Of a DNA stretch of 15,180 nt, positions 1-8,245 are shown piece after piece. The notes under the pieces are model-generated. The model was not told the origin of the DNA and searched no databases. It saw only the letters and a list, made by a program, of their open reading frames with translations. Source of the stretch: Gammaproteobacteria bacterium (lineage in GTDB: Bacteria; Pseudomonadota; Gammaproteobacteria; Pseudomonadales; Pseudohongiellaceae). The stretch covers positions 1 to 15,180 of the forward strand of contig PWQG01000213.1 in NCBI GenBank assembly GCA_003556835.1, written 5' to 3'. Numbering within the stretch: the first letter of the stretch is position 1; each line of letters starts with the position of its first letter. Position numbers and translations under genes: made by a program.

Positions 1-3000
1 ATGCGTGGCGTGATGTACTTGCCCAGGGTCAGGCTGCTGTCATTGAGGTCGCCCGCCGAGTCGATAGCCAGGGTGTCGAGACCTATCGTGCTGCGCACCT
101 GGTCGACCAGCCCTTCGCTCTGGGAAAGACCCAGGGAGGTGATGGCCCCGACCATGGCATTGCTGTCCGGATCACTCTGCCCGATTTCGGCCAACGGCCG
201 GCCGGTGATCAGTACGGCAAGAACGTCTCCGTCCGGCAACGTCGGGTTGGAGAACAGGGAGCTGCGCATGTTCCGGATGGTGCCACCCATCTGTACACCC
301 ACGCGCATGTTTTCGACGGTACGCACGGCGCGGATATCGATGGCCGGGTTGTCGAAGGGACCAAAGAAGAGTAATTGGCCCCGTTCGATATTCAACTCAG
401 TACCATAGGTTTCGAAACTGCCTTCCACCACATCCAGCTCACCGTACATCAGTGGAGACGAACCGGCACGCTGATTGATGTCCAGCATGCCCCCGAGCCG
501 TGCGTTGAGGCCGAAGGCGGAAATGCGTACATCATCACCCAGAATCACCCGGACCTCGGCACTGAGAGGGATGGCGTTCAAGGGGCCTTGATCGACCTGG
601 GCGGCATTGCGCACTGGCGGGCGATCTTCTCGCTGGCTGACCAGGATGGCGTCACTGGATACATTGGTCGCAGTTTCAGGCAGGGTGGTCACCCGGGCAT
701 CGAGCAGAGGCACGCGCAGGGTGCCGGTGGCATGTATGCCACTCAGGCTGCCCTGGACCCGCAGATCCGGACTGATGGCCATGGTCACTTCCTCGATGTC
801 GGCCAGCATGAAATCGTTGCCACGCAGGGCAAGACTGAATTCCCGGTCCTCAGCAAAGGGTCGCAGTATGTCGCTTTCCAGCTCCAAGCGGCCCTGACCT
901 GATTCGGCGGACGCCTCGATCCGGAAATTTCCGCTGTCGTCGTTGACCAGATTCATGTTCACGGCGCGCAGCTCCAGTCCCAGCGGTGCCACCAGCAGGC
1001 CAGCGTCAAGCAGGGAGACATCGGCACCGAATTCAGGATTGCTGACCGTGCCACCGAGCAGCAATGCGGCATGGAATTCACCGCGCAGCTCGTTGACCTG
1101 GGGCAGCAGGGCCTCCAGCCAGGCAATGTCGTCGAAATCAAGGTCCACACGGCCAGTCAGGGCCTGCTCCGGATCCATTTCCAGTTCAGCCCGTGTTGTC
1201 CCGCGCATGGCAGCTTCGGTGCCGGACAGGCTCTGCTGGTAGAAGTCCATCAGACTGCTGAGCCGTAGGTGTCCCTCTCTGTATTCGCCCGTGATTTCAG
1301 TCTGTTCCCAGAGAAACTGTTCCACCAGTGGGTCGGTTTCTTCGTCACCATTGAGGATTTCACTTTCAGCGGCGAGTACATACAGTTCCAGTCCGTTGAT
1401 CTGCAAACTAAAGTCGGCCTGCAGGTCATTGATGGCTCCGGAGGCCGTGGCCTGCAATCCCAGTTCGCCCAGTAACGCAAGGTTCTCCGGTAGTGAGAAA
1501 GGCAGCTTGTGCGCTTCGCCCGGTGCTGGATAGTCCCGGTCGGACTCATGGAAGTTGCGGAATACGCCGACCGCTTCCGTGCTGTTGAGTGCCGTCAGTG
1601 GGTAAGCGTCCAGGCTGAGGGAGGCCGTGAGCTGCTGTGCCTCATCCAGCGCCGCGTCGAGGCACAGCGAGGCGCCTCCCTGTTGCCAGCAGACCGAAGA
1701 AAGGCTGTTGTTGTTGGCTGATAATTGCAGCTCGGCTGCCTCGGCCTGTTGCCAGGCGCCGGTATCGTATTCGGGAGAAGAGAAGCGGCTGTCGAGCAGG
1801 CGACCGATCCACTGCGCCTCTTCAAGACCACCCTGCAGTGACAGGGCGAGCTGGAGGAGATTCGAATCGACGTCAACATGCAGCAGATGCTCCTCCAGCT
1901 GCCCATCCAGTCGCAGGTCGATACGGTCGATCGTTTCCCCGGCCACTTCCAGTTGCTCGAGCCCCAGGCGGATCTCGTTTTCGCCGCCACTGGTGCTGCC
2001 ATCGATGCGCAGGTCCGCGAGCATGATGTCATTGAAACGCAGTGTCCGGGCATTGCCCTCAATGCGGATGGTCGGGTCGTCGAGTCGGCCGTTGATGGCG
2101 GCATTGAGTTCCAGGCTGCCGCTCAGCTCCGGATACAACTCCTCCAGAGAGGGCGCCGAGAGAGCCAGCTGCATATCCAGAGTTTCGTCCTGCATAGAGC
2201 CACTCAGGCGGACTTCATTGCTGGCGGTCTGCAATTCAAGCTCACGCACGTGGATGCCCTGCTGATCCAGCACCACATCGGCCACCGCGTCCAATGGAAA
2301 GTCATTGAGTATCGCGCTGAGCGAACGCAACTGCACTTCCCCCTGCGGACCCTCTTCGGTAAATCGCAGGTCCAGTGATAAGTCAGCGATCAGGTCCGAC
2401 AGGTTCAGGGCTTCCGGGGCGGCAGTGGTGGTCGAAAGTGGGGCATTGTCCTCGAGGTCGATATCCAGACGGATATGCGGTACATCGGCCCAGCTCACCA
2501 GGCCACTGCTGCGGATCTGCCCGCTGGCGGTTTCCACCAGCGCTTCGCTGATCTGCAATTGATCACCCTGCAGTGCAACCTGCCAGCTCAGCGCGGCATC
2601 CAGGTCCAGAGCCTCCACGTCAATGCTGCGCAGATGGCTGTTGCCACTGATCTCCAGGTCTTCCAGCCAGCCGCGGGTGCTGATCTGCGTCTGACCGATT
2701 TCCCAGTCTTCCAGGGCGGCCAGCGGCAGGCTTTGCATGGGCATTTCATGCTGCAGGTCGATACTCATGTCCAGGGTGTCGGCGACCAGGTTCAGCATAT
2801 CCGCGAGACCCAGGTGGAAGTGCCCGTCGGACTGCAGCTGCAAGGGCGCCTGCAGGGCGTGGCTGAGCTGCAGGCGGTTCAGGTCGCCATGGAACTGCAG
2901 TCGTCCACTGGTCTCCTCGCCGATGTCTTCTGGCAGAATGCCCTGGAGTTGCCAGTTCAGGTCGCCGTCAAGCGCAAGATCACCCAGTAGTGCCACATCG

Positions 3001-3629
3001 ATATTGCCCTCCAGAGCAATGGAGTCGGCGCGGAAGACCAGGCTGGAAACGCGCAGGTCACGGTCCCGGAGCAGGGCTGCGAGGCTGAGATGCTCAATCT
3101 CCAGTTCGGTATCACCGCTGCGGATCTCGGCATCATCCAGGCTCACTTCGGCCAGGCGGATACTGATCGGCAGAGGAAGCACATTGTCCAGGGTGTCGCG
3201 CAGGGGCACGGGATCAGCGGGCTCTGCAGCCGGCTCATTGCCGGGCCAGTCAACCAGCAGCCCTTCCACAGCCAGGTGATCAAGGATGAATTCCCCGGTC
3301 AATATCGTGAAGGGGTTCCAGAGACTGCGGAACTCGCGGGCTTCGATCCGGTTGTTGCCCATCTGCACGCTGAAGTCATGCAGGGTCAGGCCCCGGGCCA
3401 GGCTGCCGCTCATTGCGCCATAAGCCAACTGCAGGTCCTCGCTGGCCACCATGTCGGTTGCCATGTCGAGCACCCAGCGGCTGCCGCGTTCGGTGCCCAG
3501 CACCGCAGTCAGGCTGCCGAGCAGCAGGCCTACCAGCAATACCAGCACCACCGCGCTGATGAACAGGCCCCGCAGCAGGCGTCTGCCCGGAGATCTTCCT
3601 GATTTCTGTTGCGTTGTTTCCTGGCTCAC
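1..3629 (-). CDS. tamB: TamB, inner-membrane-anchored translocation and assembly protein (3' end outside window)
   Basis: TamB spans the periplasm as a long beta-structured groove. With TamA it helps insert outer-membrane proteins, and AsmA-like members are linked to phospholipid transport to the outer membrane. I followed the frame from GTG at 3629 to the left edge: 1209 complete codons without a stop. The N-terminus is a short basic cytoplasmic stretch followed by one hydrophobic anchor at about residues 22-44. The middle is repetitive, rich in D/L/Q, in beta-strand-like patterns typical of the family. From about residue 1070 the conserved TamB C-terminal (DUF490) domain is clear, with FFGPFDNPAIDIRA, VGVQMGGT, LFSNPTLPDGD and ITGRPL. 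Family members are about 1250-1400 residues, so only the last few dozen residues should be missing. The GTG overlaps the tamA stop by 3 nt, indicating translational coupling, and it keeps the anchor. The Shine-Dalgarno sequence is weak. Confidence 0.93.
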   Translation of the reverse strand, partial: MSQETTQQKSGRSPGRRLLRGLFISAVVLVLLVGLLLGSLTAVLGTERGSRWVLDMATDMVASEDLQLAYGAMSGSLARGLTLHDFSVQMGNNRIEAREFRSLWNPFTILTGEFILDHLAVEGLLVDWPGNEPAAEPADPVPLRDTLDNVLPLPISIRLAEVSLDDAEIRSGDTELEIEHLSLAALLRDRDLRVSSLVFRADSIALEGNIDVALLGDLALDGDLNWQLQGILPEDIGEETSGRLQFHGDLNRLQLSHALQAPLQLQSDGHFHLGLADMLNLVADTLDMSIDLQHEMPMQSLPLAALEDWEIGQTQISTRGWLEDLEISGNSHLRSIDVEALDLDAALSWQVALQGDQLQISEALVETASGQIRSSGLVSWADVPHIRLDIDLEDNAPLSTTTAAPEALNLSDLIADLSLDLRFTEEGPQGEVQLRSLSAILNDFPLDAVADVVLDQQGIHVRELELQTASNEVRLSGSMQDETLDMQLALSAPSLEELYPELSGSLELNAAINGRLDDPTIRIEGNARTLRFNDIMLADLRIDGSTSGGENEIRLGLEQLEVAGETIDRIDLRLDGQLEEHLLHVDVDSNLLQLALSLQGGLEEAQWIGRLLDSRFSSPEYDTGAWQQAEAAELQLSANNNSLSSVCWQQGGASLCLDAALDEAQQLTASLSLDAYPLTALNSTEAVGVFRNFHESDRDYPAPGEAHKLPFSLPENLALLGELGLQATASGAINDLQADFSLQINGLELYVLAAESEILNGDEETDPLVEQFLWEQTEITGEYREGHLRLSSLMDFYQQSLSGTEAAMRGTTRAELEMDPEQALTGRVDLDFDDIAWLEALLPQVNELRGEFHAALLLGGTVSNPEFGADVSLLDAGLLVAPLGLELRAVNMNLVNDDSGNFRIEASAESGQGRLELESDILRPFAEDREFSLALRGNDFMLADIEEVTMAISPDLRVQGSLSGIHATGTLRVPLLDARVTTLPETATNVSSDAILVSQREDRPPVRNAAQVDQGPLNAIPLSAEVRVILGDDVRISAFGLNARLGGMLDINQRAGSSPLMYGELDVVEGSFETYGTELNIERGQLLFFGPFDNPAIDIRAVRTVENMRVGVQMGGTIRNMRSSLFSNPTLPDGDVLAVLITGRPLAEIGQSDPDSNAMVGAITSLGLSQSEGLVDQVRSTIGLDTLAIDSAGDLNDSSLTLGKYITPR

Positions 3630-5380
3630 AGATCCGGCCCCATGGTGATGTGAAAGCGGTAGCTGCCCTTGTCGATGGCGCGTGCCACGTCCAGGCGGAT
3701 GGCCCCGATGGGTGACATCCAGCGTACCCCGAGCCCGACGCCGCGCCGCAGGCGGATGTCTCCATAATCATTGAAAGAATTGCCGACGTCCATGAAGGCA
3801 GCCACATTCCAGTTACCCACTACATTGATATCATACTCGACACTGCCGACCAGCAGATTCTTGCCGCCCACGACATCGCCGTCTCGATTGGGGGCTCCCA
3901 GGCTGTTCCACTGGTAGCCGCGCACGCTCTGGTCACCACCGGTGAAATATCGTTCGGATATTGGCAGCTCCTCGACATCGCTGACAAAACTGCTGCCGAT
4001 TTCGCCCCGCAACAGGACCCGACCCGGACCGACGCTCTCTATGAACTTGGCGTTGGCGCTGAGTTGCAGGAAGGAAATGTCGGACAGAAGTTGGTCGTAG
4101 GAGCCACTCACCTGTCCAAAGAGGCGCCATCCACGGCGCGGATAGATGGGGTCATCGGTGCGGGTCCGGCTCCAGTTTATGCCGGAGACGGTCGTTTTGA
4201 TGCGGTCGGTTTCATTGGTGCTGAGCAGTTCCGAGCGCTCGGTCTGGAAATTGGTGAAGAAGTTCTGCACCCAGTTCTCCGGGAACAGGGTGCGGTAGCT
4301 GCCTCCCACTCGCCAGGTGTTGCTGATGTAGGAGTCGGTTTCCTGGCGCAGGAAACCGCCCGACAGGCGCAAACTCTCGCTGGCCGGATCACGCAGGGGG
4401 ATCACATAGCTCAGGCTGGGCTCCTGTTGTTGGGTGGAAACCAGTACATCCCCGCTCAGTCGATGCCCGCGGCGGTTGATGTAGCGGTCCTCATAGGAAA
4501 AGCGCACGCGGGGGCCAGCGTCGGTGCTGGCGCCGATACCGGTGGTATACGTGCGCCGCGTGCGCATGCCCAGCTCGATGTTCACCGGCACTTCCCCTTC
4601 CCGGGCCTCGGAAAGCTGCGGGGTGACCGCCACCTGGTTGAAATACTGGCTGTCATTGAGGTTGCGGCGCAGGTTCACCAACTGCTCCGTGGAGTAGGGC
4701 ATGGAGGGCTCGAAAGTCAGGAAGCGCGTGAGAAAGGTTTCTGACAACTCCTCGAGTTCCGGCAGGCGGACCTCCCCAAAGCGGAAACGCTCACCCGGTT
4801 CAAATTCGATCAATACCGCTGCGGTATAGTTTTCCAGGTCAATGGCCAGGTCCGAACGGTTGAATCGGGCGTTGAAATGCCCATTCTCGGCCGCCATGCT
4901 GCTGAGCAGCGACTTTATACGCTCGTACTGGCTGTGGTTCAGGGGCTGTCCGCGCTGCAAGGGCGGGTTGTTGATCACTTCACGAAAGATGCCCGGCTCG
5001 GTGCCGACGATGTCGATCCGCACCTCACTGACCCGGATGCGCTGCCCGGGATCAATGTCCACGTTCAGTATCCAGCAATCGTCTCCCGCCTCAAAGGCAA
5101 GATCGATTTCGCTTTCGTAGAAGCCCAGCGCCTGGGAGGCGCGCTCGACATTACGGCGCACCTGGGGCAACAGACGATTCAGGCGTCGCATGCTGCTGGT
5201 GCAACTTTCACTGGTAATCCGCAAGTGTGCACGGATGTTGCTCTCCAGATTGCTACCCGCGCCGGAAATGCGCACGGTCGGAGACTGTGCCAATGCGGCG
5301 CTTCCGGTAGTCAGCGAAAGCGCCAGGAGCAGGGTTGTGCAGAGCGTTTTTGGTGTCGACAGCAGTCGGGGTATGGACAT
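3626..5380 (-). CDS. tamA: TamA, Omp85-family outer-membrane beta-barrel assembly protein
   Basis: TamA is the outer-membrane half of the TAM complex, with periplasmic POTRA domains followed by a 16-stranded barrel. The 584-residue product matches the usual length (E. coli about 577). Residues 1-31 form a signal peptide with hydrophobic core TLLLALSL and an A-x-A site before Q32. About 35-270 hold three POTRA-like segments, including the VRIDIVGTEPG strand at about 120. From about 270 to the end are alternating barrel strands. The Omp85 loop-6 motif is V486-R487-G488-Y489, preceded by RYFTGGDQS. The C-terminus, FHITMGPDL, is typical of TamA rather than BamA. BamA would also have five POTRAs, and its partner here would not be TamB. 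Cys60 and Cys102 lie in POTRA1 and could form a disulfide. The ATG at 5380 is chosen because it gives a complete signal peptide; the upstream AGAGA is a weak ribosome site. Confidence 0.93.
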   Translation of the reverse strand: MSIPRLLSTPKTLCTTLLLALSLTTGSAALAQSPTVRISGAGSNLESNIRAHLRITSESCTSSMRRLNRLLPQVRRNVERASQALGFYESEIDLAFEAGDDCWILNVDIDPGQRIRVSEVRIDIVGTEPGIFREVINNPPLQRGQPLNHSQYERIKSLLSSMAAENGHFNARFNRSDLAIDLENYTAAVLIEFEPGERFRFGEVRLPELEELSETFLTRFLTFEPSMPYSTEQLVNLRRNLNDSQYFNQVAVTPQLSEAREGEVPVNIELGMRTRRTYTTGIGASTDAGPRVRFSYEDRYINRRGHRLSGDVLVSTQQQEPSLSYVIPLRDPASESLRLSGGFLRQETDSYISNTWRVGGSYRTLFPENWVQNFFTNFQTERSELLSTNETDRIKTTVSGINWSRTRTDDPIYPRRGWRLFGQVSGSYDQLLSDISFLQLSANAKFIESVGPGRVLLRGEIGSSFVSDVEELPISERYFTGGDQSVRGYQWNSLGAPNRDGDVVGGKNLLVGSVEYDINVVGNWNVAAFMDVGNSFNDYGDIRLRRGVGLGVRWMSPIGAIRLDVARAIDKGSYRFHITMGPDL

Positions 5381-5482
5381 GGTCTCTAATCTGAATGCCT
5401 GACAGATTGGTCGGCGGCGGAATGTTATCTATAGACCGCCAGGAAGCGGGATTCTGTCACGTAATACGCGGGGCAACAACAA

Positions 5483-5511
5483 TTGGAGCACTGCGGTTGC
5501 TGCGTTATACT
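5483..5511 (+). promoter_or_regulatory. Candidate sigma70 promoter for acnA operon
   Basis: TATACT at 5506-5511 is a good -10 hexamer (5 of 6). TTGGAG at 5483-5488, 17 bp upstream, is a weak -35 keeping only the TTG. A start near 5518 would give a leader of about 25 nt before the acnA ATG. This lies in the only intergenic stretch before five co-directional genes. The weak -35 would suit activator-dependent control, but I found no operator that I can name. Confidence 0.5.
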
Positions 5512-5531
5512 CAAGTGAAGATGCCAGCCAC

Positions 5532-5535
5532 GGAG
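5532..5535 (+). promoter_or_regulatory. acnA ribosome binding site
   Basis: GGAG lies 8 nt before ATG at 5544. It supports that ATG over the in-frame GTG at 5535, which overlaps the GGAG itself. Confidence 0.6.
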
Positions 5536-5543
5536 TGCAAGTA

Positions 5544-8192
5544 ATGACGCAAAGCGCCAAGATACCCGATACCCTGAAAACCCTGAAGGCAGGTGACCAC
5601 GAATATCACTACTACAGCCTTCAGGCCCTTTCCGAGGCCGGTTACGAGGATGTTGATCGCCTGCCGGTCACACTCAAGATTCTGCTGGAGAATGTGCTGC
5701 GACACATGGACAAGGGGTTTTCCGCCCCGGACGATGTGCAGCAATTGCTCAACTGGACGCAGCAGCGGAAATCGGACCACGAGGTGGCCTTTCTTCCTGC
5801 CCGGGTGCTGATGCAGGACTTCACCGGCGTGCCGGCTGTGGTCGATCTTGCCGCCATGCGTGATGCGGTGGCGGCCAAGGGTGGCAATCCCGGCCTGATC
5901 AATCCGATCAATCCGGTGGACCTGGTCATTGACCATTCAGTGACAGTGGATGCTTTTGCCAGTGATACCGCCTACCGGGACAATGTGCGTATCGAAATGG
6001 AGCGCAACCGCGAGCGTTATGAATTTCTGCGCTGGGGACAGGAGGCTTTTGACAACTTCCGGGTGGTGCCGCCCGGCACGGGAATCTGTCACCAGGTGAA
6101 CCTGGAATATCTGTCGAAGGCGGTCTGGAGCAGCGAAGAAGATGGTCGTCGGTTTGCCTACCCTGACACCCTGGTCGGAACCGATAGTCATACCACGATG
6201 GTCAATGGCCTGGCGGTGCTGGGCTGGGGCGTTGGTGGTATCGAGGCGGAAGCGGCCATGCTGGGTCAGCCCCTGTCCATGCGGATTCCCGAAGTGGTGG
6301 GGGTCAAGCTGTCGGGAGAGCTGCGCGAAGGCGTTACCGCCACCGATCTGGTGCTCACCGTGGCCGAGATGCTGCGCAAGCATGGTGCGGTGGGCAAGTT
6401 CGTGGAATTCTACGGCCCGGGTGCTGCCCACCTGAGCCTGGCTGATCGGGCCACCATTGCCAACATGTCACCCGAATATGGTGCCACGTGCAGTTTCTTT
6501 GCCGTGGACGAGGAAACCCTGCGTTACCTCTCGCTTACCGGTCGTGACGAGGAAACCATCGAGCTGGTGGAAAAATATGCCAAGGCCCAGGGCATGTGGC
6601 GCAGTGACCGCGAAGATGCTGTCTACAGCAGCGATCTGAAACTCGACCTGGATAGTGTGGAGCCCTGCCTGGCCGGCCCCAAGCGCCCCCAGGACCGCGT
6701 CCCCCTGCCGCAGTTGCCAAAAGCCCTTGACGACATGAATCTGGGCCGGGACAAGCGCAGTGTTGATGTTGAAGGTGAGGAGTACGACCTGTCAGACGGC
6801 GATGTGGTGATAGCGGCCATCACTTCCTGCACCAATACCTCCAATCCCGCCGTGATGATGGCTGCCGGCCTGATCGCCAAAAAGGCGGTCGAGAAAGGGC
6901 TGCAGCGCAAACCCTGGGTGAAATCCTCGCTGGCGCCGGGCTCCAAGGTGGTGACCGATTACCTGGCGAAGGCGGGACTGGACAAATACCTGGACAAACT
7001 CGGCTTTAACCTGGTGGGTTATGGTTGTACCACCTGTATCGGCAATTCCGGGCCGCTGCCCGATGCCATTGATGCTGCCATCGAGAAGGGCGGGCTGACC
7101 GTCAGCTCGGTGTTGTCCGGTAACCGGAATTTCGAGGGGCGCATCCATCCCCGTGTGCGTGCCAACTGGCTGGCTTCGCCACCGCTGGTGGTCGCCTATG
7201 CTCTCACCGGCACTACTGACGAAGACATTTCCACGGCAGTGATCGGCGAGGACAATAACGGGGATCCCGTCTACCTGAAGGACATCTGGCCTGACAATGC
7301 CGAGATTCGTGAGGCCATGGCGCTGGTGGATGAAGAAATGTTCTCCCGTAACTACGCCGATGTGTTCAGCGGCAACCAGGACTGGAATGACATGCCTTTC
7401 AGTAAAGGTGATACCTATGCCTGGGATGACAAATCCACTTATATCCAGAATCCGCCGTTTTTCTCGCCAGAGCTGGCCTATGTGCCTGGTGATATCAAGG
7501 GCGCCCGCATCCTTGCCGTGCTGGGTGATTCGGTGACCACCGACCATATCTCACCGGCCGGGGCCATCGCGCCGGACAGCCCGGCAGGGGAGTACCTGAA
7601 ATCGCATGGTATTGAGCGCAGCGATTTCAATTCCTATGGTTCACGCCGAGGCAATCATGAAGTGATGATGCGTGGCACCTTCGCCAATGTAAGGATCCGC
7701 AACGAAATGCTCGACGATGTTGAGGGCGGGTACACAAAACATTTCCCGGATGAAGAGCAGACCAGCATCTACGACGCGGCCATGCGGTATCAGGAGGAAG
7801 GCACTCCCCTGGTGGTGATTGGCGGCAAGGAGTACGGCACCGGATCGAGCAGGGACTGGGCCGCCAAAGGTACCCGTCTGCTCGGAGTGCGTGCGGTGAT
7901 CACGGAGAGCTTCGAGCGCATCCACCGCTCCAATCTGGCCGGCATGGGTGTGTTGCCGCTGCAGTTCACCGACGGCGTCACGCGCGAGAGTCTTAAACTG
8001 GATGGCAGCGAGACCATCAGCCTGAGCGGCCTCGACAAGGTCAGCCCGGGCATGAAGGTGAGCATGAAGGTTGAGCGCGAGGACGGCAGCAGCGAGAGCT
8101 GCGAGTTGCTGTGTCGTCTGGATACGGTCAACGAAGTGGCCTATTACACCAGTGGTGGCATCATGCCCTATGTCATCGACAAACTCAGCTGA
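5544..8192 (+). CDS. acnA: Aconitate hydratase A (IRP-type aconitase)
   Basis: Interconverts citrate and isocitrate via cis-aconitate in the cytoplasm, for the TCA and glyoxylate cycles. The 882-residue product matches E. coli AcnA (891) end to end, beginning with the HYYSL and LKILLENVLR blocks. The [4Fe-4S] ligands are C429 (ITSCTNTSNP), C495 and C498 (GCTTCIGNSGPL). Each sits six residues before the corresponding E. coli ligand. Active-site blocks include GTDSHTTMVNGL at about 212-223 and, in the C-terminal swivel domain, GTGSSRDW with S768-S769-R770. The domain order (large catalytic domain, linker, swivel) is that of AcnA/IRP1, not AcnB, whose swivel is N-terminal. AcnA is the more oxidant-stable isoenzyme in E. 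coli, which fits its pairing with FumC. The start is ATG 5544, with GGAG 8 nt upstream; a GTG at 5535 would add three residues. Confidence 0.97.
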   Translation: MTQSAKIPDTLKTLKAGDHEYHYYSLQALSEAGYEDVDRLPVTLKILLENVLRHMDKGFSAPDDVQQLLNWTQQRKSDHEVAFLPARVLMQDFTGVPAVVDLAAMRDAVAAKGGNPGLINPINPVDLVIDHSVTVDAFASDTAYRDNVRIEMERNRERYEFLRWGQEAFDNFRVVPPGTGICHQVNLEYLSKAVWSSEEDGRRFAYPDTLVGTDSHTTMVNGLAVLGWGVGGIEAEAAMLGQPLSMRIPEVVGVKLSGELREGVTATDLVLTVAEMLRKHGAVGKFVEFYGPGAAHLSLADRATIANMSPEYGATCSFFAVDEETLRYLSLTGRDEETIELVEKYAKAQGMWRSDREDAVYSSDLKLDLDSVEPCLAGPKRPQDRVPLPQLPKALDDMNLGRDKRSVDVEGEEYDLSDGDVVIAAITSCTNTSNPAVMMAAGLIAKKAVEKGLQRKPWVKSSLAPGSKVVTDYLAKAGLDKYLDKLGFNLVGYGCTTCIGNSGPLPDAIDAAIEKGGLTVSSVLSGNRNFEGRIHPRVRANWLASPPLVVAYALTGTTDEDISTAVIGEDNNGDPVYLKDIWPDNAEIREAMALVDEEMFSRNYADVFSGNQDWNDMPFSKGDTYAWDDKSTYIQNPPFFSPELAYVPGDIKGARILAVLGDSVTTDHISPAGAIAPDSPAGEYLKSHGIERSDFNSYGSRRGNHEVMMRGTFANVRIRNEMLDDVEGGYTKHFPDEEQTSIYDAAMRYQEEGTPLVVIGGKEYGTGSSRDWAAKGTRLLGVRAVITESFERIHRSNLAGMGVLPLQFTDGVTRESLKLDGSETISLSGLDKVSPGMKVSMKVEREDGSSESCELLCRLDTVNEVAYYTSGGIMPYVIDKLS

Positions 8193-8232
8193 GCCAGCCG
8201 GCATGCCCGTACGGACGGTCGACGATGGACAC

Positions 8233-8238
8233 GGAGGG
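8233..8238 (+). promoter_or_regulatory. fumC ribosome binding site
   Basis: GGAGGG lies 7 nt before ATG 8246. This near-perfect Shine-Dalgarno fixes the fumC start and rules out the open 45-codon upstream extension to 8111 into acnA. Confidence 0.8.
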
Positions 8239-8245
8239 AACGCGC

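Noticed and set aside
375..3602. A tiling of plus-strand open frames opposite tamB
   Set aside because: They share the codon phase of tamB on the other strand and arise because the gene's codons give few complementary stops. Their translations show no family features, while the minus frame is open throughout with a clear TamB C-terminal domain.
5381..5480. Minus-strand promoter for tamA (TTGTTG, 17 bp, CAGAAT; or an AT-rich TATAGATAACAT stretch)
   Set aside because: Each candidate matches only about half of the consensus, or has unsuitable spacing. A tamA promoter must lie here or overlap the acnA promoter, but I cannot place it.
6792..7547. 251-codon minus-strand frame inside acnA
   Set aside because: It lies wholly within the conserved aconitase core that holds the cluster cysteines. 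The translation is low-complexity and resembles no known protein.
8111..8245. N-terminal extension of FumC overlapping the end of acnA
   Set aside because: GGAGGG directly upstream of ATG 8246 and the normal family length show the true start; the extension has no family similarity.
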